Positions 1 through 8,416 of a stretch of DNA of 64,000 nucleotides are shown piece by piece. A model generated the notes under the pieces. That model was not told where the DNA came from and made no database searches. It saw only the letters and a program-made list of their open reading frames with translations. Each line of letters opens with the position of its first letter. Positions within the stretch are counted from its first letter, which is position 1. The stretch lies in NCBI RefSeq assembly GCF_003711225.1, contig NZ_CP031030.1, positions 2,790,001 to 2,854,000 on the forward strand. Direction: 5' to 3'. Position numbers and translations under genes: made by a program. This DNA is from Runella sp. SP2 (lineage in GTDB: Bacteria; Bacteroidota; Bacteroidia; Cytophagales; Spirosomataceae).

Positions 1-830
1 ACATTGGCCAGTCAAAAAGTGCAACCAAACAGGGGCAAAATGTTTCACTTTCTGCTTGGAACTCCCAATTTGTCACCCCCGACAATGGTCCTTCTTTGGC
101 CTTTAGCTCACAAACAAACCCTAGCATCTATTATCTCGATAATCCCAACAAAATTCAACCTCGTTTTTGGACAGCTTACGTTGATATTTGTGATGTTTCT
201 AACGAAGGTTCGGTTTCATTTGACATGCTAGCGACTCCAGAGATTGGTATTCCCGTTTCCTTCAATACGCATGAAAATAATGCACCCTATTTTATGTACG
301 CCAATAGAGACGGTTTTACTGAGTTATATGCCCAAAACCACCCTAATTTTGGTTTCTACGCAGAAAACGAAAATAAACAAAACCGCTACGATGATGGACT
401 AGCAGCTGGTTTGTACAAACTCAGTATTCGTTATTGGCCTCAAAAAGGGCTTGGACTCGCTCCTTCTTTAAGATTTCCACAGGGTATTTCCACTTCTTAC
501 CAAGAACACTGGTTTCGTATTCAATCAAAGATGAGGACTTCCTCGGCTAGGCGCTCCGTTGACTCATCGCCAGACGCCCCTTTATTTAGTATTACACCTA
601 ACCCAGCCACTACTACCGCCGTTTTAAGCGTGAAACAAGCCAAACACCAAGAAATTCAGTATGAATGGCTGGACCTTACTGGACGGGTTCATCATAAAAG
701 TCAATTTGTCGCCGAAACAGACAATCACACGGAGCAGCTTAACATTACGCGCTTGCCAACGGGGCTTTATTTTCTACGAATAACCACCCCAACCCAGCAA
801 GTAAATTTGAAAGTAACCAAACTAGATTAA
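1..830 (+). CDS. T9SS-sorted secreted protein, 3' part (5' end outside window)
   Basis: The frame is open from base 3 with no start of its own, so the gene begins upstream of the window; about 275 residues are visible. The last 85 or so residues look like a type IX secretion type A sorting domain: a PLFSITPNPATTTAVL segment, then LDLTGRV, then TGLYFLRI and a basic end (KVTKLD). Such domains are removed after the cargo crosses the outer membrane. The upstream part is beta-rich and I do not recognise a catalytic family in it, so the function is unknown. A strong terminator follows. The first internal ATG at 96 is not a start, since the reading frame continues upstream of it. Confidence 0.8.
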   Translation, partial: IGQSKSATKQGQNVSLSAWNSQFVTPDNGPSLAFSSQTNPSIYYLDNPNKIQPRFWTAYVDICDVSNEGSVSFDMLATPEIGIPVSFNTHENNAPYFMYANRDGFTELYAQNHPNFGFYAENENKQNRYDDGLAAGLYKLSIRYWPQKGLGLAPSLRFPQGISTSYQEHWFRIQSKMRTSSARRSVDSSPDAPLFSITPNPATTTAVLSVKQAKHQEIQYEWLDLTGRVHHKSQFVAETDNHTEQLNITRLPTGLYFLRITTPTQQVNLKVTKLD

Positions 831-837
831 CCTCTCC

Positions 838-864
838 AAAGCCGACCAACCGTCGGCTTTTTTT
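838..864 (+). terminator. Rho-independent terminator
   Basis: The 9-bp stem AAAGCCGAC/GTCGGCTTT is followed by an uninterrupted T run. It begins 8 nt after the stop codon of the secreted protein gene and ends it. Confidence 0.85.
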
Positions 865-902
865 AGTACTTTCGCCTTCCTAAACTGAACCATTTCAACC
901 CT

Positions 903-2264
903 ATGAAACGATTTTTGTTGGCCTTTTCATCGGTAGTGTGCCTGAGTTTTTGTGGCTTTGCCCAACCTGCACCTAAACAAGCACAGTGGTCAAAATTATA
1001 CATCGCTCCCGACAAACGGGTCATTTCGCGCGGCGATGGCAAACCGTTCTTTTGGTTGGGAGATACCGCTTGGGAATTATTTCATCGGCTGACCAAAGAA
1101 GAGGCAGATTTTTACCTCAAACGTCGTGCAGAACAAGGCTTTACCGTCATTCAGGCCGTGGCTTTGGCAGAGTTTGACGGACTGGGGCAGCCCAACCAAT
1201 ACGGACAGCTTCCCTTAAAAAACAATGACCCTTCGCAGCCCAATGAGTTGTATTTCCAACACGTTGACTATGTAGTAAACAAAGCAGCCTCGTTGGGGCT
1301 TGTGATTGGAATGCTGCCTACGTGGGGGGATAAATTCAACAAAAAATGGGGCGTCGGCCCCGAGGTTTTTACGCCCGAAAACGCCCGAATATATGGTCAA
1401 TGGCTTGGAAAACGTTATAAAGGAAAGCCGATTGTTTGGATTTTGGGCGGCGACCGCAACCCCGAAACCGAAAAACATTTTGCTATCATCAATGCCATGG
1501 CCGAGGGCCTCAAAGCAGGTCACGGAGGCACCCAACTTATGACCTATCATCCCATGGGTGGTAGCAATTCAGCCGCGTTTTTTCACAAAGAAAACTGGCT
1601 CAATTTCAATATGTTCCAGTCGGGACACTCGGCAAAAAACGCCAAAAATTACGTCATGCAGCGCCAAAATTACCAGCTCTTTCCCGTAAAGCCTACCCTC
1701 GATGGTGAGCCTCGCTACGAAGACCATCCGATTGATTGGAAACCTGAAAAGGATTATTTCAATTCGCACGATGTTCGTCAGGCCGCTTGGTGGGCAATGC
1801 TTTCGGGCGGCGCAGGCCATACTTACGGCGACCACAACGTTTGGCAGTTTTTTGACCCAAACCGCAATCCCGCCATTTCGGTAGCCCGCACGCATTGGCG
1901 GGCAGCCACAAACCACGAAGGGGCTTGGCAAATGGGATACATGCGTAAGCTTTTTGAAGCTTATCCTTGGGCGCAACTAATACCTGACCAAGGCGTTCTG
2001 AAAAATGACAACTCCGAAGATGCTGGGTATCAAATGGCTGCCATCGGCGAAAATAAAGATTTTATGTTTGCTTATTCCCCAACAGGTAAACCATTAAAAA
2101 TTGACCTAGCCAAGTTCTCCATACCTCAGCTCAAAGCCACTTGGTTTAACCCCCGCGATGGTGTTTCAACGCCAATTGGAGCCGTAAAAAACGAAGGTAT
2201 TCAAGAATTTAAACCTCCCGTAGCCTGCCCTACTTGTGATTGGACACTTGTGATTGGGAAATAA
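903..2264 (+). CDS. DUF4038 (apiosidase-like) glycoside hydrolase family protein
   Basis: 453 residues with a signal peptide (MKRFLLAFSSVVCLSFCGFAQ). The N-terminal segment ISRGDGKPFFWLGDTAWELF and the following FTVIQAVALAEFDG are typical of DUF4038 TIM-barrel proteins, which include apiosidases and other plant-glycan hydrolases. The body has GGDRNPE, DGEPRYED and a GGAGHTYGDHNVWQF block that carry the likely acidic catalytic residues. The last 90 residues fit the small beta domain (DUF5060/PF12904-like, 'putative collagen-binding') that normally ends this family. Secreted or periplasmic. It stands alone between a terminator and a purine-rich spacer; the exact substrate cannot be read from sequence. 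Confidence 0.85.
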   Translation: MKRFLLAFSSVVCLSFCGFAQPAPKQAQWSKLYIAPDKRVISRGDGKPFFWLGDTAWELFHRLTKEEADFYLKRRAEQGFTVIQAVALAEFDGLGQPNQYGQLPLKNNDPSQPNELYFQHVDYVVNKAASLGLVIGMLPTWGDKFNKKWGVGPEVFTPENARIYGQWLGKRYKGKPIVWILGGDRNPETEKHFAIINAMAEGLKAGHGGTQLMTYHPMGGSNSAAFFHKENWLNFNMFQSGHSAKNAKNYVMQRQNYQLFPVKPTLDGEPRYEDHPIDWKPEKDYFNSHDVRQAAWWAMLSGGAGHTYGDHNVWQFFDPNRNPAISVARTHWRAATNHEGAWQMGYMRKLFEAYPWAQLIPDQGVLKNDNSEDAGYQMAAIGENKDFMFAYSPTGKPLKIDLAKFSIPQLKATWFNPRDGVSTPIGAVKNEGIQEFKPPVACPTCDWTLVIGK

Positions 2265-2340
2265 GAGGCGCGAATGTGTAAGAGATGAGTGATGAGAGAG
2301 AAGTTAGGAGAGGTGAGAGATTAGTATGTAAGGAACGAGT

Positions 2341-2384
2341 GAAAACCCGAAACAGGAAACCCAAAACAGAAAACAAGAAACAGA
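2341..2384 (+). repeat. Purine-rich A/G/C short-word repeat before a start codon
   Basis: A run made almost only of A, C and G words (GAAAC, CCCAAAACAG, AAAACAAG, AAACAG) ends 3 nt before the ATG of the permease gene. A closely similar run (61837-61902) precedes the DUF1501 gene. Just upstream (2272-2340) is a GAG/GAGA-rich stretch. No transposase or terminal repeats accompany it. Confidence 0.6.
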
Positions 2385-2387
2385 TAA

Positions 2388-3593
2388 ATGAATTTTCCCT
2401 TATTTGTAGCGCGCCGTTATTTTATCTCCAAGAAAAAAAACAGCTTTATTAGTATTATCTCTATCATTTCGATGCTGGGTGTATGTGTCTCAACGATGGC
2501 TCTAGTTGTAGTAATGTCCGTATTTAATGGCATGGGAGAACTAAATCGACAACTATTTCGGAGTTTCGACCCCGACCTTAAAGTGACTCCCGCTCAAGGA
2601 AAACGCTTTACCCTTTCGTCCAAAACACTGACTGCATTACGGGCAACGGAAGGTGTCAAGTTTGTTACCCAAGTGGTAGAAGATAATGCCCTTGCCACCT
2701 ACGGCGACCGTCGGGTAGTGACCAAAATCAAGGGAGTGGATGAGACATTTATTCAGCGCCATCAGTTAGATACCGCGATGATTGAAGGGAAATTTGCCCT
2801 TACTACTGACAATGAACCCAAAGCAATTGTCGGAGGAACGGTGCAGCAGCTGCTGGGCATTTCGGTCAACAACTTGTTTACCCCTCTCGAACTCGCTTAC
2901 CCTCGTTCGGACGTAAAAACGCTTAATTTGACCAATACTGACGCTTTTAACCAACAAATTATCCGCGTGGGAGGCGTTTATATGCTCGAACTTCGGTTTG
3001 ACGATTACGTGATTGTGCCTCTTGAATTTGCCACCGAGCTACTTGGGTATGGCCACCAACGTTCAGCGCTTGAAATTCAGCTTCAACCCAATGCAAAGGC
3101 AGGTCAAGTACAAACTCAAATCCAAACCCTACTTGGAGATAAGTTTGTAGTACGTACCCGCGATGAGCAAAATGCCGACCTTTTACGCGCCATTCGTATT
3201 GAAAAACTCTTTGTCACAGTCTCACTTGGGTTAATCATTTTGGTGGCGGCCATCAATATTTTCTTTTCCCTTTCGATGTTGGTGATTGAAAAACGAGACG
3301 ATATTAAAATGCTGTTTGCCATGGGTGCAAATGCTTCAACCGTCAAACGCATTTTTTTGTTTGAAGGTAGTCTAATTGCATTCACAGGGGCACTCTTTGG
3401 ATTATTTTTGGGAATCATTGCCTGTTTATTACAAAGGCAATATGGTTTGTTCTCCATGGGTATGGTGAGTTCGGTGGTGGACGCTTATCCCGTAAAAATG
3501 GAGTGGACAGACTTCGTCATTACGGCTGTCACCGTCATTTCCATCACGATTTTGGTGTCGTTTATTCCCGCCCAACGTGCAAGCCGACTTTAA
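2388..3593 (+). CDS. ABC transporter permease, LolC/LolE type (FtsX family)
   Basis: 401 residues. An N-terminal membrane helix (IISIISMLGVCVSTMALVVV, residues about 22-45) is followed by a periplasmic MacB/Lol-like domain (about 50-270) and three C-terminal helices (about 275-300, 322-350, 370-395). The opening FPLFVARRYFISKKKNSFI is typical of lipoprotein-releasing permeases, which work with a LolD ATPase to extract lipoproteins from the inner membrane. No ATPase gene is adjacent, which is normal in Bacteroidota. The start follows a purine-rich spacer with no other in-frame start nearby. Confidence 0.85.
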   Translation: MNFPLFVARRYFISKKKNSFISIISIISMLGVCVSTMALVVVMSVFNGMGELNRQLFRSFDPDLKVTPAQGKRFTLSSKTLTALRATEGVKFVTQVVEDNALATYGDRRVVTKIKGVDETFIQRHQLDTAMIEGKFALTTDNEPKAIVGGTVQQLLGISVNNLFTPLELAYPRSDVKTLNLTNTDAFNQQIIRVGGVYMLELRFDDYVIVPLEFATELLGYGHQRSALEIQLQPNAKAGQVQTQIQTLLGDKFVVRTRDEQNADLLRAIRIEKLFVTVSLGLIILVAAINIFFSLSMLVIEKRDDIKMLFAMGANASTVKRIFLFEGSLIAFTGALFGLFLGIIACLLQRQYGLFSMGMVSSVVDAYPVKMEWTDFVITAVTVISITILVSFIPAQRASRL

Positions 3594-3664
3594 TTTTAAG
3601 CTGACATTTTGACCGAAACAAGCAATCAAACCCTTAAAATGTCATTAAACTGCTGACAAAAAGC

Positions 3665-3672
3665 TAATTTTG
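3665..3672 (+). promoter_or_regulatory. Candidate -7 box (TAATTTTG) upstream of secA
   Basis: Matches the Bacteroidota -7 consensus TAnnTTTG exactly. No well-spaced TTG was found at -33, so the support is partial. It would give a leader of about 80 nt to the secA ATG at 3760. Confidence 0.4.
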
Positions 3673-3759
3673 TAGAAAATTCCCGAAGCGGGTGCGATAT
3701 TTGTGATAAAGAAAAATACATAAACCGTTGGCCTTTGTTGGTTGACTCATACAGTAACA

Positions 3760-6700
3760 ATGATTAAATTCCTCACAAAAAGTTTTTCTGGGCTGTTTGG
3801 GACCAAATCGGAACGTGATTTGAAAGAACTTGCCCCCTACGTGGATAAAGTAAATGCCGAATTTGCTAAACTACGTACACTCAGCCATGACCAGCTTCGA
3901 AACGCAACGCAAGAACTCAAGACCTTTATTGCGAATGAACTCAAGGCCATCGACGACCAAATAGACGCGCTGCGCCAGCAAGTGGCTACCAATGCTGATA
4001 TGGACGTTGATGCCAAAGAGAACATTTTCAAAAAAATTGACAGCCTTGGGCTAGAACGCGACAAAGAGTTGGAAAAAGTCTTGATGCAGATTTTGCCCAC
4101 CGCCTTTGCCATTGTCAAAGAAACGGCGCGTCGTTTTACCGAAAATGAAAGTCTTGAGGTCACTGCCAGTCTTTTAGACCACGAACTCGCAATTAGGAAA
4201 AATCATATTACCATCGACGGCGATAAGGCTATTTGGAGAACGACTTGGGATGTGGCAGGCCACCCTATCAAGTGGAACATGGTTCACTATGATGTGCAAA
4301 TCATCGGGGGAACGGTATTGCACCAAGGGAAAATTTCCGAAATGGCTACGGGAGAAGGTAAAACCCTCGTGGCTACGCTACCTGCTTTCTTGAATGCCAT
4401 TGCAGGTCAAGGCGTGCACGTCGTGACGGTCAACGACTACCTTGCCCGCCGCGATAGTGAGTGGAATGCTCCTCTATTTGAATTTCATGGTTTGCGGGTT
4501 GATTGTATCGACCGCCACCAACCCAATACCTACGCGCGCCGCCAAGCCTATTTGGCTGACATCACTTACGGAACCAACAACGAATTTGGTTTTGATTACC
4601 TTCGCGACAACATGGCGCACTCGCCCGAAGAGCTTGTGCAACGCAAACACCACTTTGCAATGGTCGATGAGGTTGACTCCGTTTTGATTGACGACGCCCG
4701 TACGCCTCTGATTATCAGCGGCCCTGTACCGCGCGGCGACGAACAAGATTTTGCCGAGCTTAAACCCCGCGTATCGCGCATTGTAGAAGCCCAAAAACGC
4801 CTCGTGACGGATTTGCTCAACGAAGCCAAAAAGAAAATTGCGGCTGGCGACAAAAAAGAAGGAGGTTTGGCCCTCTTCCGTGCACACCGTGGTTTCCCCA
4901 AATACAAACCGCTTATTAAGTTCTTGAGTGAAACGGGTATCAAAACCCTCATGCAGGAAACGGAGAAAATCTATTTGGCAGAAAACCAAAAGTTGATGCC
5001 AGAAGCCGATGCTCCACTCTATTTTACCATTGAAGAAAAAAACAATAGCATCGAGCTTACTGAAAAGGGGCTTGACTATATGACAGGCTCAGCCGAAGAC
5101 CCTAACTTCTTCGTATTGCCTGACTTGTCGATTGATTTGAATGCGATTGACAAAGACGCTGAGCTTACCGATCAGCAAAAACTTATTCGTAAAGAAGAAG
5201 TGTTGCGCGATTATTCGGTCAAAACGCAACGTATTCACACAATCCAACAGTTGTTGAAAGCCTATTCGTTGTTTGAACGCGACGTTGACTATGTGTTGAT
5301 GGACGGAAAGGTAAAAATCGTTGACGAACAAACGGGCCGTATCATGGAAGGGCGCCGTTGGTCAGACGGATTGCACCAAGCTGTGGAAGCCAAAGAAAAC
5401 GTAAAAGTAGAAGACGCTACGCAGACGTACGCTACGGTAACGCTCCAAAACTACTTCCGTATGTATCACAAGCTTTGTGGTATGACAGGTACTGCCCAAA
5501 CCGAAGCAGGTGAATTCTGGACAATTTATAAGTTGGACGTTGTTAGTATTCCTACCAACATTCCGATTGCGCGTAAGGACGAAGAAGATAAAGTATATCG
5601 TTCGGTACGGGAGAAATACAACGCCGTGGTGGACGAAATCGTTGAGTTGGTAGGCAAAGGACGCCCAGTGTTGGTGGGTACAACTTCGGTTGAAAACTCA
5701 GAATTATTGAGCCGTATGCTTACCCTCCGTAAGATTCCACACCAAGTCTTGAACGCCAAACAACACCAACGCGAAGCCGAAATTGTATCGGAAGCAGGGA
5801 AACCTGGAACGGTTACGATTGCAACCAACATGGCAGGTCGTGGTACCGACATCAAGCTTACACCTGAGTCAAAAGCAGCGGGAGGTTTGGCCATCATTGG
5901 TACCGAACGCCACGAAAGCCGCCGCGTTGACCGTCAGTTGCGTGGTCGTGCAGGTCGCCAAGGAGACCCAGGAACGTCACAGTTCTTTGTGTCATTGGAA
6001 GATGGGCTAATGCGTATGTTTGGTTCTGACCGCATCGCGGGTGTAATGGACCGCATGGGCTTGGAAGAAGGTGAAGTGATTCAGCACTCGATGGTGTCAA
6101 AGTCGATTGAAAGAGCGCAGAAAAAAGTGGAAGAAAACAACTTCGGTACACGTAAGCGCCTCCTTGAATACGATGACGTCATGAACATGCAGCGTGAAAG
6201 CATCTACAAACGCCGTCGGAATGCCCTTTTTGGGGATCGTCTCGCGATTGACATTGCTGACACCATGTACGATGTTTGTAACGAAATCATCAACAATACC
6301 GAAGGTAGCTTCGACGAACTCGAATTGGCCGTCATTACCAATTTTGGCATTGAACCACCATTTACGCGCGATGACTACAACAAGCTAAAACCTGAACAAC
6401 GAGTTCAACGCTTGTACGAAGCGGCTGAAGGCCACTATGCAACCAAAAATAAGTTTATAGCGGAACAAGTATTGCCGATACTGAAACAAATCCACGAAGA
6501 ACGCGGTGGCACCATCCAAGAAATCGTGATTCCTTTCACTGATGGTATCAAAGGCACGCAAATTGGCGTCAATCTCGTGAAAGCCATTGAATCAAACGGT
6601 CGTGAGATTGTGCGTGAAATGGAGAAATTTGTAGTTCTTTCGCTCATTGACCAAGAATGGAAAGAGCACCTTCGCGACATGGACGACCTCAAACAGTCGG

Positions 6701-7110
6701 TACAAAACGCGGCTTACGAGCAAAAAGACCCATTGTTGATTTATAAGTTTGAGTCGATTGAGTTGTTCAAGAAACTAATGAGTAAGGTTAACTTCGAAAC
6801 GATTAGTTTCTTGGTAAAATCGTTCATTCCTCAAGAAGAACCACCGCAACAACAACCGCAACGCCAAGTTCGTCAGCCTGAACCAGAACTTCATACCAAC
6901 CGCGAAGATGAAGATTTTGCAGAAGTAGGTGGCCCAGATGCCTACGCGGCTCGTCAAACCGAAAAAACGATGCCTGTACGTGCCATCAAAATCGCCGACC
7001 GTAACCAAAAAGTAACGGTTCAGTACCGCGATGGCCGTGTGGTAAAAGATGTGAAATACAAGAAAGTAGAACACGAAGTAGAACGCGGCGATTGTGTCGT
7101 TATCGCTTAA
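3760..7110 (+). CDS. secA: Preprotein translocase ATPase SecA
   Basis: 1116 residues; motor ATPase that drives proteins through SecYEG. Visible are the Walker A region MATGEGKT, the DEVDSVLIDDARTPLIISG block (Walker B plus following motif), the preprotein cross-linking region, TNMAGRGTDIKL and RQLRGRAGRQGDPG of the second nucleotide-binding domain, and a helical scaffold/wing region. It is longer than E. coli SecA because of insertions common in Bacteroidota. The C-terminus ends in ERGDCVVIA and has no CxCx8C(H/C) zinc motif. The ATG at 3760 (MIKFLTKSF) is preferred over an upstream TTG at 3742, because SecA proteins of this group begin there. A perfect terminator follows. Confidence 0.97.
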   Translation: MIKFLTKSFSGLFGTKSERDLKELAPYVDKVNAEFAKLRTLSHDQLRNATQELKTFIANELKAIDDQIDALRQQVATNADMDVDAKENIFKKIDSLGLERDKELEKVLMQILPTAFAIVKETARRFTENESLEVTASLLDHELAIRKNHITIDGDKAIWRTTWDVAGHPIKWNMVHYDVQIIGGTVLHQGKISEMATGEGKTLVATLPAFLNAIAGQGVHVVTVNDYLARRDSEWNAPLFEFHGLRVDCIDRHQPNTYARRQAYLADITYGTNNEFGFDYLRDNMAHSPEELVQRKHHFAMVDEVDSVLIDDARTPLIISGPVPRGDEQDFAELKPRVSRIVEAQKRLVTDLLNEAKKKIAAGDKKEGGLALFRAHRGFPKYKPLIKFLSETGIKTLMQETEKIYLAENQKLMPEADAPLYFTIEEKNNSIELTEKGLDYMTGSAEDPNFFVLPDLSIDLNAIDKDAELTDQQKLIRKEEVLRDYSVKTQRIHTIQQLLKAYSLFERDVDYVLMDGKVKIVDEQTGRIMEGRRWSDGLHQAVEAKENVKVEDATQTYATVTLQNYFRMYHKLCGMTGTAQTEAGEFWTIYKLDVVSIPTNIPIARKDEEDKVYRSVREKYNAVVDEIVELVGKGRPVLVGTTSVENSELLSRMLTLRKIPHQVLNAKQHQREAEIVSEAGKPGTVTIATNMAGRGTDIKLTPESKAAGGLAIIGTERHESRRVDRQLRGRAGRQGDPGTSQFFVSLEDGLMRMFGSDRIAGVMDRMGLEEGEVIQHSMVSKSIERAQKKVEENNFGTRKRLLEYDDVMNMQRESIYKRRRNALFGDRLAIDIADTMYDVCNEIINNTEGSFDELELAVITNFGIEPPFTRDDYNKLKPEQRVQRLYEAAEGHYATKNKFIAEQVLPILKQIHEERGGTIQEIVIPFTDGIKGTQIGVNLVKAIESNGREIVREMEKFVVLSLIDQEWKEHLRDMDDLKQSVQNAAYEQKDPLLIYKFESIELFKKLMSKVNFETISFLVKSFIPQEEPPQQQPQRQVRQPEPELHTNREDEDFAEVGGPDAYAARQTEKTMPVRAIKIADRNQKVTVQYRDGRVVKDVKYKKVEHEVERGDCVVIA

Positions 7111-7134
7111 GTTCTGCTGTACTGAATAAAGAAA

Positions 7135-7164
7135 AAAGCCCCGACCGCATGGTCGGGGCTTTCT
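7135..7164 (+). terminator. Rho-independent terminator of secA
   Basis: Perfect 12-bp stem AAAGCCCCGACC/GGTCGGGGCTTT with loop GCAT and a short T-rich tail, 25 nt after the secA stop. Confidence 0.85.
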
Positions 7165-7188
7165 CGTTTAAGTCATCGGGTTGGTAAT

Positions 7189-7287
7189 CGGGTTGCTCAC
7201 AACCCGCCACACACCATAATCGGGTTGTGAGCAACCCTTCACACAAAAGCGTCGGGATGTGAGCATCCCTCTTCACGCTTAGCGTGA
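7189..7287. repeat. Cluster of palindromes with TGAG/CTCA loops
   Basis: Three hairpins in a row: CGGGTTG-CTCA-CAACCCG (7189-7206), GGGTTG-TGAG-CAACCC (7222-7237) and GGGATG-TGAG-CATCCC (7254-7269). The first two are reverse complements of each other. The third has a compensated stem change (T to A on the left, A to T on the right) with the loop unchanged. A fourth palindrome, TCACGCT-T-AGCGTGA (7273-7287), overlaps the 3' end of yggS. Confidence 0.8.
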
Positions 7288-7947
7288 GCCAAAGATGGCG
7301 CTACCTACGCGGACGAGCGTACTTCCTTCTTCCACCGCAATGGGGTAATCTCCGCTCATGCCCATCGAAATTTCTTTAAGGTCAACATTTGCAGGAAAAT
7401 CAGCCGCGCGTGCATTTAGCTTGTCAAAAAGCTGTTTTAAGCCTCTAAATTCCAAACGCACTTGGTCTTCGTCATCGGTGTTTGATGCCATTCCCATCAG
7501 CCCAACAATACGCACATTTTGCATTGATTTTAATTCATCAGAAAGCAATAGCTCCCCGAGTTCTTCTTCAGAAAGTCCAAATTTTGTTTCTTCTTGGGCA
7601 ATAAATACCTGCAATAAACAGTCAATCACTCGGTTGTTTTTGGCTGCCTGTTTGTTAATTTCTTGCAATAATTTCAGGCTATCTACTGAGTGAATCATGG
7701 CCACAAAAGAAGCCATGTATTTGACTTTATTGCTTTGTAAATGACCAATCAAATGCCACTCAATGTCTTTCGGCATTTGTTCGTATTTACCTACCATTTC
7801 TTGCACTTTATTTTCTCCATACCGCTTAAAACCAGCCTGATATGCTTCCATTAACATCTCAACGGGCTTGGTTTTTGTCACTGCAATGAGCCGTGCAGCA
7901 GGTGAAATTTCAGTTACTATTTGTTGTATATTTTCAGCAATACCCAT
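7279..7947 (-). CDS. YggS family pyridoxal-phosphate homeostasis protein
   Basis: 222 residues of the YggS/PROSC alanine-racemase-fold family, which binds PLP and controls free PLP and amino-acid balance without a known enzymatic turnover. The PLP lysine lies in AVTKTKPVE; the barrel motifs FGENKVQE-like (YGENKVQEM), WHLIGHLQSNKV, SVDSLKLLQE and SMGMSGDYPIAVEEGSTLVRVGSAIFG are all present. The ORF extends further upstream, but the ATG at 7947 (MGIAENIQQ) clears the preceding GNAT gene by 13 nt and matches the family start. Last gene of a patatin-GNAT-yggS operon; its 3' end lies inside a palindrome. Confidence 0.93.
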   Translation of the reverse strand: MGIAENIQQIVTEISPAARLIAVTKTKPVEMLMEAYQAGFKRYGENKVQEMVGKYEQMPKDIEWHLIGHLQSNKVKYMASFVAMIHSVDSLKLLQEINKQAAKNNRVIDCLLQVFIAQEETKFGLSEEELGELLLSDELKSMQNVRIVGLMGMASNTDDEDQVRLEFRGLKQLFDKLNARAADFPANVDLKEISMGMSGDYPIAVEEGSTLVRVGSAIFGSR

Positions 7948-7960
7948 CCTTCTCTGACCT

Positions 7961-8410
7961 TTAAAAATCCAAATGACAATTGATCCACTCTCCATCCAAA
8001 CGCGCGCCGTAGCGTTCATAAAACTTAATGGATGGCTCATTCCAATCCAGCACTTGCCACATTACCCCAGTACAATTTGTATCTTTTGCCTCTTGAACGG
8101 TGGTATCCAACAGCATCTTTCCCAATCCATGCCCCCGCATCGACTCCGTCACAATCAAATCCTCCAAATAGAGTCGTTTTCCTTTCCAAGTCGAATACCG
8201 ATAATAATAGAGCGAAATCCCGACGATTTGTCTATCTACCTCCGCCACAAAAAGGCCAAAAATAGGTTCTGGGCCAAAGCCGTCTTTCAACATCATTTCA
8301 GGGGTGTTGGTGACTTGCTCAGGCGCACGCTCATACAAGGCAAGCTCCTGAACCAAAGCGAATACTTGCGGCACATCTTCAGGTGCACCTTTACGAATGG
8401 TAATTTGCAT
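7961..8410 (-). CDS. GNAT family N-acetyltransferase
   Basis: 149 residues with the GNAT fold: an N-terminal IRKGAPEDVPQVFALVQELA strand-helix, the acetyl-CoA loop MRGHGLGKMLLDT (R/QxxGxG/A) and the NEPSIKFYERYGARL C-terminal strand-helix. It resembles the diamine/thialysine acetyltransferase subgroup, but the substrate is not evident. It lies 6 nt after the patatin gene and 13 nt before yggS on the same strand, so the three are probably cotranscribed. A large ORF on the opposite strand over the same bases is a shadow. Confidence 0.88.
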   Translation of the reverse strand: MQITIRKGAPEDVPQVFALVQELALYERAPEQVTNTPEMMLKDGFGPEPIFGLFVAEVDRQIVGISLYYYRYSTWKGKRLYLEDLIVTESMRGHGLGKMLLDTTVQEAKDTNCTGVMWQVLDWNEPSIKFYERYGARLDGEWINCHLDF

Positions 8411-8416
8411 AACTAC

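Noticed and set aside
4474-4989. 171-codon minus-strand ORF inside secA
   Set aside because: It lies entirely antisense to conserved SecA coding sequence.
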